Below the pieces are notes generated by a model, which saw nothing but the letters and a program-made list of their open reading frames with translations, was not told the DNA's origin and did no database searches. This document shows, one piece after another, positions 53,865-62,235 of a DNA stretch of 64,000 nucleotides (positions within the stretch are counted from its first letter, which is position 1; the number at the start of each line of letters is the position of its first letter). The position numbers were made by a program, and so were the translations under genes. Origin of the DNA: Duganella sp. BJB476 (GTDB lineage Bacteria; Pseudomonadota; Gammaproteobacteria; Burkholderiales; Burkholderiaceae_D); contig NZ_QVIO01000001.1 of assembly GCF_003416895.1 (NCBI RefSeq), positions 124,001 through 188,000 of the forward strand. The letters are read 5' to 3'.

Positions 53865-55718
53865 TCAGGCTTGGGCACCCGCGCGGACGTCGAACTCCAC
53901 CTTCCAGCGCTGGCCGTCGTTGGCCACCGCTTGCAGTTCCAAGGTGCCCGACTCGGTCGCCATCGCATGCAGGCGCACCTGCACCACGTCGCTGGTCTGG
54001 CGGCCTTCCGGCGACAGCGTCGCCTGAATCTCGTTCAACTCGATCAGCTCATCGGCACTCCAGAAGTCCAGCAGGTCGCCGATCTGGTCCTGGCGTCGCA
54101 CCGACGAACCGAAGAAGCGGAACTGCACCGGCTCACCGACCACCAGGCCGAATTCCTGGTTCGGCAGTTCGATCTCGCTGCCTTCCTCCATGCCGAACGG
54201 CGCCACGCACAGCGCCTGGATCGGCGGCTCCATGCCGGGGATGGCAGGCATCGACGATTCGATCGCCACGTAGTAGGCACGCGCCGTGCCGCCGCGAATG
54301 CGCACGCCGCTGCCGCGACGCACATAGCTGTAGTAGGCCGCGCCGCGCGCCACCGCCAGGTCCAGGTCCGCGCCGCCCAGCATGCGCGCAGGCTCGGAGC
54401 CTTCCAGGTACAGCCAGTCGTTGATGGCGCCCATGATGCGTTGCGACAGCAGGTCCGACTTGAACACGCCGCCGTTGAACAGTACCGCCGTCGGATGCAG
54501 GAAGGTCGCGTCGGCGCTTTGTTTGCCGACGTAGCCTTCCAGTTCGCTGGTCGCGCCCAACTGGCGCGCCAGGAAGGCGGCCAGGTGGCGCGTGATGCCC
54601 GCGTCCTGCGCATACGGCAGGCCAAGCTGCGTCAGGCCTGCGCGCGTGCGCACCGCCGGACGGGCCGACGCTTCCACCTGCGGGAAGAAGCCGTCGAGGA
54701 TGAAGGTGGTCACTTCGTCGCGCGTCAGTTCGGTGCGGATCGAACCGCCGATCAGTTTCGAGCCACGGCTCGGCACCACGATAGGCCAGGTATCGACGCT
54801 GGCGTCGGCCAGCAGTTTTTCCTTGGCGCTGCGGCAGCCATAGGTCAGCGCGCGCATTTGCCAGGCGTCGAGCTGGGTGCCGTTGGCGGCCAGCTTGCGC
54901 GCCACCAGATGCGCCAGCGCCAGGTCCATATTGTCGCCACCGAGCAGAATGTGGTCGCCTACCGCGATGCGGTGCGGTTCCAGCACGCCGTCGCGTTCCA
55001 GTACTGCGATCAGCGAAAAGTCGCTGGTGCCGCCGCCCACGTCCACTACCAGAATGATGTCGCCCGGCTTGACTTCCTTGCGCCAGCGGCCTTCGCTGCC
55101 CTGGATCCAGCTGTACAGGGCCGCTTGCGGCTCTTCCAGCAAAGTCAGGTTGGTGTAGCCGGCGGCGCGTGCCGCGTCGGCCGTCAGTTCGCGCGCGCCG
55201 GGGTCGAACGATGCGGGGATCGTTACCGTCACTGCCTGTTCGCCGAACGGCGCGTCAGGGTAGGCCTGCTCCCATGCCTGGCGCAGGTGCGTCAGGTAGC
55301 GGGTCGAAGCTTCCAGCGGCGAGACGCGCGACACTTCTTCCGGCGCGTCGTTCGGCAGCAGCGCGGAGCGGCGGTCGACGCCCGGATGGCTCAACCAGCT
55401 CTTGGCGCTGGAGACCAGGCGGATAGGCGTGGTGGCGCCACGGCTGCGCGCCATCTCGCCGGCGACGGCGGTTTGTTCTTCCGGCGACTGCGGCCATGGC
55501 AGGCTCAATTCGCCCGGCGCCAGTTCGTCCGCGTGCGGCAGGTAAAGGAAGGACGGCAGCAGCGGCAGTTCTTCCACCGTGCCCGGTGCGGTCAGCTGCG
55601 GAATGGCCAGCACGCCGTGCTGGGTTTTCTCGCCGTCGCTGGCGCCCAGGTCCACATAGGACAGCGCGCTGTGCGTGGTGCCAAGGTCGATGCCGATGGC
55701 GTAGCGTGGGTCGCTCAT
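53865..55718 (-). CDS. Hsp70-family protein (DnaK-like)
   Basis: This 617-aa protein has the Hsp70 ATPase core: GIDLGTTHSALSYVD, ILVVDVGGGTSDFSLIAVL, DHILLGGDNMDLALAH and AVLFNGGVFKSDLL. The C-terminal third is a divergent beta-rich region (FRFFGSSVRRQDQIGDLLDFW), smaller than the DnaK lid and pocket. Its start overlaps the DUF2760 stop (ATGA), and it is followed at 2 bases by the larger Hsp70 gene. It is probably a specialised chaperone subunit working with its neighbours. Confidence 0.9.
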   Translation of the reverse strand: MSDPRYAIGIDLGTTHSALSYVDLGASDGEKTQHGVLAIPQLTAPGTVEELPLLPSFLYLPHADELAPGELSLPWPQSPEEQTAVAGEMARSRGATTPIRLVSSAKSWLSHPGVDRRSALLPNDAPEEVSRVSPLEASTRYLTHLRQAWEQAYPDAPFGEQAVTVTIPASFDPGARELTADAARAAGYTNLTLLEEPQAALYSWIQGSEGRWRKEVKPGDIILVVDVGGGTSDFSLIAVLERDGVLEPHRIAVGDHILLGGDNMDLALAHLVARKLAANGTQLDAWQMRALTYGCRSAKEKLLADASVDTWPIVVPSRGSKLIGGSIRTELTRDEVTTFILDGFFPQVEASARPAVRTRAGLTQLGLPYAQDAGITRHLAAFLARQLGATSELEGYVGKQSADATFLHPTAVLFNGGVFKSDLLSQRIMGAINDWLYLEGSEPARMLGGADLDLAVARGAAYYSYVRRGSGVRIRGGTARAYYVAIESSMPAIPGMEPPIQALCVAPFGMEEGSEIELPNQEFGLVVGEPVQFRFFGSSVRRQDQIGDLLDFWSADELIELNEIQATLSPEGRQTSDVVQVRLHAMATESGTLELQAVANDGQRWKVEFDVRAGAQA

Positions 55719-56296
55719 AATTCCACCTCCGCCGGCGCCAGGATGGCGGCATCGTGTGCTTCGGCCAGTTTCGGCAGGCGCACGTTGGAGGCGCGCCAGC
55801 CGCGATGGCTCAAGGCGCCACGGAACGGCGCGCTGCCAACCACGTTGCCGGTCAGGCGCACGGCCCTGGCGTCGAAGCCTTCTTCCAGCACCACGCGGCT
55901 GCCTTCGGCCTCGCTGCGCACCGCTTCGATGGTGAAGTGCTCGCGCAGCACTTTGCTGCAGCCTTCATGCACCACGCGTGCGGCGGCGCCGATGTCGGCG
56001 TCGGAATAGGCGCTCAGGTTTTCCTGGGTGAAGTCGATCAGGCGCGCTTCGCGCTGGAACAGGCTCAGAAGCTGCAAGGCGGCATCCGGCGTGGCCACGC
56101 GCAGCGGCGTCGGCGCAGGCGCGGGAGCCGGTGCGGGCGCGGGCGCAGCCACTGGCGCGGCGGCTGGCTGCGGCGCATCGTCGATGCGCGTCAGGCGGGC
56201 GGCGTAATCGGCGTCGGACAGGGCGCGGAAAAACGCGCCGATCGCGATGGAAATCCGGCTAAAAAAAGACGGCAATGGTTGTGTCGAATTGTTCAT
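55715..56296 (-). CDS. DUF2760 domain protein
   Basis: This 193-aa protein has an N-terminal SFFSRISIAIGAFFRALSD, a low-complexity Ala/Pro linker of about 25 residues, and a DUF2760 domain (DAALQLLSLFQREARLIDFTQENLSAYSDADIGAAARVVHEGC; RLTGNVVGSAPFRGALSHRGWRASNVRLP). The family typically sits beside Hsp70-like genes. It leads the operon DUF2760-Hsp70-Hsp70, so it is likely a cofactor or client-recognition partner. No biochemical function is known to me. Confidence 0.82.
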   Translation of the reverse strand: MNNSTQPLPSFFSRISIAIGAFFRALSDADYAARLTRIDDAPQPAAAPVAAPAPAPAPAPAPTPLRVATPDAALQLLSLFQREARLIDFTQENLSAYSDADIGAAARVVHEGCSKVLREHFTIEAVRSEAEGSRVVLEEGFDARAVRLTGNVVGSAPFRGALSHRGWRASNVRLPKLAEAHDAAILAPAEVEL

Positions 56297-56467
56297 TTTA
56301 TTTGCTCGTATCGGGTGAGCCGGGACGCCGCATCGGCGGCATCCTGGCGAGGTGTGGGTTGGGGGGCGCGCGTGGCGCGGGGAAATTCCGTCCCCCGGAA
56401 GCCCTGCATGATACCAGCTTGATCACTTGGTTCCCAAGAAGGCAAGCATGCACCTTTGATATTTCGC

Positions 56468-56496
56468 TTGATATCGTCATTTTAAGCGCCTAGAAT
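56468..56496 (+). promoter_or_regulatory. Sigma-70 promoter of the radical SAM gene
   Basis: TTGATA (56468-56473), a 17-base spacer and TAGAAT (56491-56496) form a near-ideal promoter. The following base overlaps the LexA box. Confidence 0.8.
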
Positions 56497-56497
56497 A

Positions 56498-56513
56498 CTG
56501 TATATGTATACAG
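56498..56513. promoter_or_regulatory. LexA (SOS) box
   Basis: CTGTATATGTATACAG fits the CTGT-N8-ACAG consensus perfectly and is flanked by TA on both sides. It differs from the ideal E. coli SOS box core at only one central base. It starts 2 bases after the -10 and covers the expected transcription start, where LexA would block transcription. It lies 16 bases before the ATG of the radical SAM gene. Confidence 0.9.
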
Positions 56514-56528
56514 TAGTTTGGTGCCACG

Positions 56529-57686
56529 ATGTCCCACGATGAAAACAATCAAGAGCATGTGATGCTGCCGCCGCCGTCGCTGAAGGCGCAAAAAGGCCGT
56601 GGCGCGGTATCGAACCTGCAAGGCCGGTTCGAGGTCCATGCGCGCGAGGCGTATGATGACGGCTGGGACCGTGAAGAGGAGGAAGCCGCGCCCTGGAAGA
56701 CGCAAGTCACGGACGAGCTCTGCAAATCCATCCTCAGCCGCAACGCCTCGCCGGACTTGCCGTTCAGCGTGTCGCTCAATCCCTACCGGGGCTGCGAACA
56801 TGGATGCATTTATTGCTTCGCGCGGCCCACGCACAGCTATCTCGGCCTGTCGCCCGGCATGGACTTCGAGAGCAAGATCTTCGCCAAAATCAACGCGCCG
56901 GAAGTGCTGCGGCGCGAGTTGGCCAAGGCCAGCTACGAGCCGTCGTCGATCGCGCTCGGCGTCAACACGGACGCCTACCAGCCCTGCGAGCGCGAACGCA
57001 AGCTCACCCGCCGCGTGCTGGAGGTGCTGCAGGAATGCCAGCACCCGGTTGGCCTGATCACCAAGTCCTCGCTGATCGAGCGCGATATCGACATCCTGTC
57101 GGCGATGGCGGCAAGGCAGCAGGCCGGCGTCGCCATCACGCTGACCACGCTGGACCCGGCCATCGCGCGCACGCTGGAGCCGCGCGCCGCCGCACCCGCC
57201 CGCCGCCTGCGCACGATCCGCACGCTGACCGAGGCCGGCATCCCGGTCGCGGTCAGCGTCGCGCCCATCATCCCCTTCGTCACCGAGCCCGATCTGGAGC
57301 GCATTTTGGAAGCGGTGAAGGAAGCCGGCGCCGTCAGCGCCCACTACACGGTGTTGCGCCTGCCGTGGGAGGTGGCGCCGCTGTTCCACCAGTGGCTGCA
57401 AGCGCACTTCCCGGAGCGGGCTCAGCGCGTGATGAACCGTGTGCGTGAAATGCGCGGTGGCAAAGACTACGACAGCAACTTCGGCGCCCGCATGAAAGGC
57501 GAGGGCGTGTGGGCCGAGCTGATACGCCAGCGCTTCAAGATCGCCACCGAACGTCTCGGCCTGACCGGGCGCGGCAGCCGCTTTCACAATATGGACGCGT
57601 CGCAGTTTACGCGCCCGCTGGTGGTGCCGCCGCTGGGCGCGCGCGCCAAGGCGGCGGCCGACGCCGGGCAGCTGGATTTATTTTGA
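56529..57686 (+). CDS. PA0069-family radical SAM protein (SplB-like), LexA-controlled
   Basis: This 385-aa protein has a radical SAM [4Fe-4S] motif in GCEHGCIYCFARPTHSYLG (CxxxCxxC). The TIM-barrel core follows (TLTTLDPAIARTLEPRAA; VAVSVAPIIPFVTEPDLERIL). It resembles PA0069 of Pseudomonas and, more distantly, spore photoproduct lyase. The substrate is unknown. A strong promoter with a near-consensus LexA box directly upstream indicates induction by DNA damage, so a DNA repair role is plausible. It converges on the O-methyltransferase gene with a 9-base overlap. Confidence 0.9.
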   Translation: MSHDENNQEHVMLPPPSLKAQKGRGAVSNLQGRFEVHAREAYDDGWDREEEEAAPWKTQVTDELCKSILSRNASPDLPFSVSLNPYRGCEHGCIYCFARPTHSYLGLSPGMDFESKIFAKINAPEVLRRELAKASYEPSSIALGVNTDAYQPCERERKLTRRVLEVLQECQHPVGLITKSSLIERDIDILSAMAARQQAGVAITLTTLDPAIARTLEPRAAAPARRLRTIRTLTEAGIPVAVSVAPIIPFVTEPDLERILEAVKEAGAVSAHYTVLRLPWEVAPLFHQWLQAHFPERAQRVMNRVREMRGGKDYDSNFGARMKGEGVWAELIRQRFKIATERLGLTGRGSRFHNMDASQFTRPLVVPPLGARAKAAADAGQLDLF

Positions 57687-58361
57687 GGAGGCCATCGCAC
57701 CAGTGTAGACGGAGAGTTCAACATCTTCCGCGAACGGCAGCGACATGAAGCCAGATGCAGGCGAACGCACCAGCGCCACATAGTCCGGATTCATGTCGGC
57801 GTTGTCCGCGATGATGAGCGCGCCCGCCCGCAAGCGGCTTCGCACCAGGCCGAGGATCTCGGGGTAGAGCGCCTTGGCGCCGTCGAGCAGCAGCAGGTCG
57901 ATCTGTTCCGGCAGATCGCTGGCGAGCGTTTCCAGCGCATCGCCGGCGCGGATGTCCACCAGGTCGAGCAGGCCGCCTTGCTCCAGGTGGTCGCGCGCCC
58001 GCGCCACCTTGGTCGGTTCGAACTCGCTGGTGATCAGATGCCCGCCGCCGTTGTCGCGCAGCGCGGCGGCCAGGTACAAGGTCGAGATACCGAACGACGT
58101 GCCGAACTCGACGATATTGCGGGCACGGCAGCCGCGCGCAAGCATGTACAGCAACTCGCCGGTCTGGCGCGATACCGGCAGCGGCACATCCTTCAGCCGA
58201 TGGTAGAGGTTGAGGTATTCGGTTTTGCTGCGCATCAGGCGATCGCGCTCGTCCTTGGACAATTCGGCGACGGCAGGAATCGCGGCGATCTGCAAGGCAT
58301 CGGCTTCGTCAAACAGGCGGTCGAGCAGGGAAGCTACAGGGTTGTTGGTCAGGGTTGTCAT
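57678..58361 (-). CDS. SAM-dependent O-methyltransferase (class I)
   Basis: This 227-aa protein has the class I motif I in RNIVEFGTSFGISTLYLAAAL, an acidic end of strand 2 (HLITSEFEPTKVARAR), and DLLLLDGAKALYPEIL. It is related to catechol-type O-methyltransferases, and the substrate is unknown. The gene is divergent from a TetR regulator, with an inverted repeat between them, so TetR likely controls it. Confidence 0.86.
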   Translation of the reverse strand: MTTLTNNPVASLLDRLFDEADALQIAAIPAVAELSKDERDRLMRSKTEYLNLYHRLKDVPLPVSRQTGELLYMLARGCRARNIVEFGTSFGISTLYLAAALRDNGGGHLITSEFEPTKVARARDHLEQGGLLDLVDIRAGDALETLASDLPEQIDLLLLDGAKALYPEILGLVRSRLRAGALIIADNADMNPDYVALVRSPASGFMSLPFAEDVELSVYTGAMASSK

Positions 58362-58394
58362 GGTGATTCCTTTCGAATGAAGAATGGATATAAT

Positions 58395-58410
58395 ATGAAG
58401 AATCCTTCAT
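58395..58410. promoter_or_regulatory. Palindrome between O-methyltransferase and TetR genes
   Basis: ATGAAG-AATC-CTTCAT (arms 6, spacer 4) lies directly after a TATAAT (58389-58394) for the TetR gene. Typical position and symmetry of a TetR operator. Confidence 0.6.
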
Positions 58411-58439
58411 GTTTCATATTCGCATTCGGAAACTCTCCT

Positions 58440-59066
58440 ATGGCAGACCCCGCAAAAGCCCCAATCTCCTCGCGCAGGAAGCCTAAACAGGCGCGTTCGG
58501 CGGACCTGGTTTCGGCCATTCTTGAAGCGGCTATTCAGGTTTTGGCGAAGGAGGGCGTGCGCCGCTTCACCACCACGCGGGTGGCCGAGCGTGCCGGCGT
58601 GAGCGTGGGATCGGTGTACCAGTACTTTCCGAACAAGGCGTCGATCCTGTTCAGGCTGCAGGCCGACGAGTGGCGGGAAACCACCGACATGCTGATCAAC
58701 ATCCTGCAAGACAAGCAGAAGCCGCCGCTGGAACGGCTGCGCATCCTGGTCCACGCCTTCCTGCGCTCGGAGTGCGACGAGGCCGAGATCCGCACCGCAC
58801 TCAACGATGCCGCCCCGTTCTACCGCGACACGCCCGAAGCGCATGAGACGCGCTCGACGGCCGACCGCATCATCGAGGTCTTCATGCGCGAAGTCCTGCC
58901 AACAGCGACGGACAGCGTGCGCACATTGGCCGGCGATCTGGTCATGACGACCTTCAGCTCGGTCGGCAAACAGTTCTCGGAAACGCCGCGCACGAAGGAA
59001 GAGATCCACACCTACTCGGAAGCGCTGGCCGACATGCTGTGCGCCTACCTGGCCAACCTCAGCTAG
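58440..59066 (+). CDS. TetR-family transcriptional regulator
   Basis: This 208-aa regulator has the N-terminal helix-turn-helix (ILEAAIQVLAKEGVRRFTTTRVAERAGVSVGSVYQYFPNKASILF). A C-terminal ligand-binding region of about 130 residues follows, with no close family assignment. The start at MADPAKAP was chosen as the ATG nearest a normal N-terminal length; an in-frame ATG at 58395 lies inside the palindrome and is less likely. It is divergent from the O-methyltransferase gene and probably represses it and itself. It ends in nested stops with the ChaC gene. Confidence 0.9.
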   Translation: MADPAKAPISSRRKPKQARSADLVSAILEAAIQVLAKEGVRRFTTTRVAERAGVSVGSVYQYFPNKASILFRLQADEWRETTDMLINILQDKQKPPLERLRILVHAFLRSECDEAEIRTALNDAAPFYRDTPEAHETRSTADRIIEVFMREVLPTATDSVRTLAGDLVMTTFSSVGKQFSETPRTKEEIHTYSEALADMLCAYLANLS

Positions 59067-59629
59067 CTTTTCAGCGCGGCCAGATGGCGTTCGATCTCAA
59101 ACACATGCTGGTCATGGCGGCCCAGTTCGCGCAGCGCGTTGGCCAGATGATTGAGGTAGTCGCTATTCGGCCCGCTGGGTCCGGCGGAGCGGGCGATATG
59201 CTGTGCGATCTCCTGCTCGGAGGCGGCGCCGAGGAAGGCCGTGTTGTCCGGTGTGGCGATGTAGACCAGTCCTTCGACGCTGTCGCCGTCCTCGAACGCG
59301 ATGGCGATCGCCAGTCGCAGGTAACCGTTCTTCTCGCGATGGTCCAGGTGCGCGAACACTTCCGGCGTCACCAGGTAGGCCATGCCGTGGCACACCGCAC
59401 CGGGCTCTTCGATGATGGTCACGACCCGGCCCGGCGCGTCCGGCGTGCCGCGATGGTCGTGCGAGCCTTGCCAGAAGCGCCGCGTCCAATTGGCGATGCT
59501 GGCTGGACGCCGTTCGAGGTAAGGGAAGTCGGCCTTGTAAATCAGTGAGCCGTAGCCGAACAGCCAAACGCTGTGGTGGCCGTCGAACTGGTCCATCTTC
59601 TGATTGATGGCGATGGTATCTGCTGTCAT
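59063..59629 (-). CDS. Gamma-glutamylcyclotransferase, ChaC type
   Basis: ChaC enzymes degrade glutathione to 5-oxoproline and Cys-Gly. The 188-aa protein has the substrate-binding loop WLFGYGSLIYKADF and the catalytic Glu in LDHREKNGYLRL, as in ChaC. It has no signal peptide, so acts in the cytoplasm. Its end overlaps the convergent TetR gene by 4 bases. Confidence 0.88.
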   Translation of the reverse strand: MTADTIAINQKMDQFDGHHSVWLFGYGSLIYKADFPYLERRPASIANWTRRFWQGSHDHRGTPDAPGRVVTIIEEPGAVCHGMAYLVTPEVFAHLDHREKNGYLRLAIAIAFEDGDSVEGLVYIATPDNTAFLGAASEQEIAQHIARSAGPSGPNSDYLNHLANALRELGRHDQHVFEIERHLAALKS

Positions 59630-59647
59630 GCGTCAATTATAAAACGT

Positions 59648-60562
59648 TCAGCCCTGCGGCACATTCCACTGATGCGCCGCTGCAAACTCTTGCAGGAAGG
59701 CGACGAAGCTCTCGGCAGCAGGGGACAGCGCCCGTGCGTTGCGGGTATAGACGAAGAATCGCCGCGTCAGCGCCGGCGATTCCAGCGGCCGCATCTGCAA
59801 GCCATACAGCTGCACCATCTTTTCCGCATACGGCAGGCACACCGTGATGCCCAGCCGCGCATGCACCATGGCCAGCGCGGTGGTCATGAAGGTCACCTCG
59901 TTGTACGGGCTCAGCGACTGCTCGCGGAACGATGCGTGCATGTCGCGCAACAGCCGCTCGGTGAACTGTCCCTGCAAGGAAATCAGCGGAAACTCGTTCA
60001 CATCGGCCCAGGTGATGCGCTTGCGCTGCTCCAGCGGATGGCCGGGCGGATACACCACCACAAACGGCATCTCAAACAGCGGCTGCGCCTCGATCTCTGC
60101 GGTAGTGTCGCGGTCCGGGCCGATGCCGAAGTCGGCCTCGCCACTGAACACCCGCGCCGACACCATCTCGACCGGACTGTCGGCCAGCCACACCTGCACG
60201 TCCGGATAGCGCGCCTTGTAGGCCGCGATCACCTCCGGTATCAGCGTGCAGGACAGCATCTGCGGCGCCGCCACCCGCACCGAACCCTGCTTGAGCGCCT
60301 TGCGGCTGGCGATGTCGGCCATGGCGCGGTCCAGGTCTTGCAGCATCTTCTCGAACAGCGGCGTGAGCTCGCGGCCGATCTCCGACAACTGCGCCTTGCG
60401 CGTGGTACGCTCAACGACGCGCACCCCCAGCATCTGTTCCAGCTCCTTGATCTGGCCGCTGAGCGCGGATTGGGTCACATTGAGGTGCTCGGCGGCCAGC
60501 GTAAAGCTGCCGGTTTTGGCGAGCGCCACCAGGGCGCGCATCTGGCGCAAACTAGGATTCAT
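59648..60562 (-). CDS. LysR-family transcriptional regulator
   Basis: This 304-aa regulator has the N-terminal winged helix (LRQMRALVALAKTGSFTLAAEHLNVTQSALSGQIKELEQMLGVRVVERT) and a periplasmic-binding-protein-like effector domain. The start MNPSLRQM is the LysR norm; a longer in-frame extension crosses the promoter and is unlikely. It is divergent from the VOC/FAH/MFS/MaiA operon, so it likely activates that operon in response to an aromatic inducer. Confidence 0.93.
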   Translation of the reverse strand: MNPSLRQMRALVALAKTGSFTLAAEHLNVTQSALSGQIKELEQMLGVRVVERTTRKAQLSEIGRELTPLFEKMLQDLDRAMADIASRKALKQGSVRVAAPQMLSCTLIPEVIAAYKARYPDVQVWLADSPVEMVSARVFSGEADFGIGPDRDTTAEIEAQPLFEMPFVVVYPPGHPLEQRKRITWADVNEFPLISLQGQFTERLLRDMHASFREQSLSPYNEVTFMTTALAMVHARLGITVCLPYAEKMVQLYGLQMRPLESPALTRRFFVYTRNARALSPAAESFVAFLQEFAAAHQWNVPQG

Positions 60563-60589
60563 CGGAAAATCTGATAAGTGAGCTGGAAA

Positions 60590-60628
60590 ATATCGTTTGT
60601 ATGATATCTGAAATTCGCATTTAATGCG
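60590..60628. promoter_or_regulatory. Two palindromes between LysR gene and catabolic operon
   Basis: ATATC-N8-GATAT (60590-60607) and CGCATT-T-AATGCG (60616-60628) lie in the 89-base divergent gap. The first has the AT-rich shape of a LysR recognition site. The second lies 23 bases before the VOC start. Confidence 0.5.
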
Positions 60629-60651
60629 GAATGACTGAGTTGGAGACAAAC

Positions 60652-61188
60652 ATGAAAATCAAGCAAATACACCACGTGGCCTACCGCTGCATCGACGCCA
60701 AGCAGACCGTCGAGTGGTACGTCAAACACCTGAACATGAACTTCGTGCTGGCCATCGCCGAAGACGAAGTGCCGTCCACCAAGGCGCCGGACCCGTACAT
60801 GCACGTGTTCCTGGACGCCGGCCACGGCAACGTGCTGGCCTTCTTCGAGCTGCCGACCCAGGCGCCGATGGACCGCGACCACAACACCCCGGCCTGGGTG
60901 CAGCACCTGGCGATGGAAGTCGAGACCATGGACGAGCTACTGGCCGCCAAGGAGCGCCTGGTCGCCGGCGGCATCAGCGTGATCGGACCGATCAACCACA
61001 CCATCTTCAAATCGATCTACTTCTTCGACCCGAACGGCCATCGCCTCGAACTGGCGGTCAACACCGGCACGCCGGAGATGATGCAGAAGCTCGACGCCGT
61101 CAAATGGGAGATGCTGGAAGAGTGGTCGCAGACCCGCAAGGCGCCCAAGCACGCCGCCTGGATGCACGCACCGGAGGTGAAGGCATGA
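60652..61188 (+). CDS. Single-domain VOC-family protein (putative ring-cleavage dioxygenase)
   Basis: This 178-aa vicinal-oxygen-chelate protein starts at the ATG behind GGAGACAAAC. Metal ligands of the VOC fold are in place: His8 (QIHHVAYR), His85 (VQHLAMEV) and Glu133 (GHRLELAV). This is the His-His-Glu triad of Fe(II)/Mn(II) extradiol dioxygenases and glyoxalases. It leads an operon with FAH-family hydrolase, aromatic-acid symporter and maleylacetoacetate isomerase genes. That context suggests ring cleavage of a para-diol such as a homogentisate or gentisate analogue, but no enzyme is proven from sequence. Confidence 0.78.
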   Translation: MKIKQIHHVAYRCIDAKQTVEWYVKHLNMNFVLAIAEDEVPSTKAPDPYMHVFLDAGHGNVLAFFELPTQAPMDRDHNTPAWVQHLAMEVETMDELLAAKERLVAGGISVIGPINHTIFKSIYFFDPNGHRLELAVNTGTPEMMQKLDAVKWEMLEEWSQTRKAPKHAAWMHAPEVKA

Positions 61189-62207
61189 AGCTCGCAACCC
61201 TGAAAGACGGCAGCCGCGATGGCCGCCTGGTGGTGGTCAGCCGCGACCTGTCGCGCTACCAGCACGTACCGAAAATCTCCGCCACGCTGCAGCACGCGCT
61301 GGACCACTGGGAGCTGGTGTCGCCGCGCCTGGAGCAGGTCTACGCCTCGCTGAATGCCGGCGACGCCATCGACACCCATCCGTTCGACCAGCAGTATTGC
61401 CACTCGCCGCTGCCGCGAGCCTACCAATGGGCCGACGGCTCGGCCTACATCAACCACGTTGAGCTGGTGCGCAAGGCGCGCAACGCCGAAGTGCCGGCCT
61501 CCTTCTACACCGACCCGCTGATGTACCAGGGCGGCTCGGACAGTTTCATCGGCCCGCGCGATCCGATCTTCGCGCTGTCGGAAGAATGGGGCATCGACCT
61601 GGAAGCCGAAGTGGCCGTCATCACCGGCGATGTGCGCATGGGCGCCAGCGTCGGCGACTGCGCAAAAGCGATCCGCCTGGTCATGCTGGTCAACGACGTC
61701 TCGCTGCGCAACCTGATCCCGAACGAACTGGCCAAGGGCTTCGGCTTCTTCCAGTCCAAGGCCGCCAGCGCCTTCTCTCCTGTGGCAGTCACGCCGGACG
61801 AACTGGGCGCGCATTGGGCCGACACCAAGCTGCACCTGCCGCTGCTGGTCGATCTGAACCAGCAGCCTTTCGGCAAGCCGAACGCCGGCGAAGACATGAC
61901 CTTCAACTTCGCGCAACTGGTGGCGCACGCCGCCACCACGCGTGAGCTGGCGGCCGGCACCATCATCGGTTCCGGCACGGTGTCGAACAAGCAGGGCAGC
62001 CTGCACGGATCAAGCATCGCCAACGGCGGTGTGGGCTACTGCTGCCTGGCCGAGGTGCGCATGTACGAGACCATCGAAAGCGGCAAGCCGCAAACCGGCT
62101 TCCTTAAATTCGGCGACAGCGTGCGCATCGAGATGAAGGACGAGCAGGGCGCCAGCATCTTTGGCGCCATCAAGCAAACCGTCACGCACTACCAAGAGCG
62201 CAGCTAA
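61185..62207 (+). CDS. Fumarylacetoacetate hydrolase family protein
   Basis: This 340-aa protein belongs to the FAH family. Metal-site motifs are seen in EEWGIDLEAEVAVITGDV and in LVMLVNDVSLRN. The C-terminal beta-roll includes TIIGSGTVSNK. These enzymes hydrolyse fumarylacetoacetate- or fumarylpyruvate-type C-C bonds. Its start overlaps the VOC stop (ATGA). It is close to short FAH forms of bacterial aromatic-acid operons, not to the 420-aa tyrosine-catabolism FAH. Confidence 0.9.
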   Translation: MKLATLKDGSRDGRLVVVSRDLSRYQHVPKISATLQHALDHWELVSPRLEQVYASLNAGDAIDTHPFDQQYCHSPLPRAYQWADGSAYINHVELVRKARNAEVPASFYTDPLMYQGGSDSFIGPRDPIFALSEEWGIDLEAEVAVITGDVRMGASVGDCAKAIRLVMLVNDVSLRNLIPNELAKGFGFFQSKAASAFSPVAVTPDELGAHWADTKLHLPLLVDLNQQPFGKPNAGEDMTFNFAQLVAHAATTRELAAGTIIGSGTVSNKQGSLHGSSIANGGVGYCCLAEVRMYETIESGKPQTGFLKFGDSVRIEMKDEQGASIFGAIKQTVTHYQERS

Positions 62208-62235
62208 AGCGCCGGCGAGGCAGGAGGAGACAACG

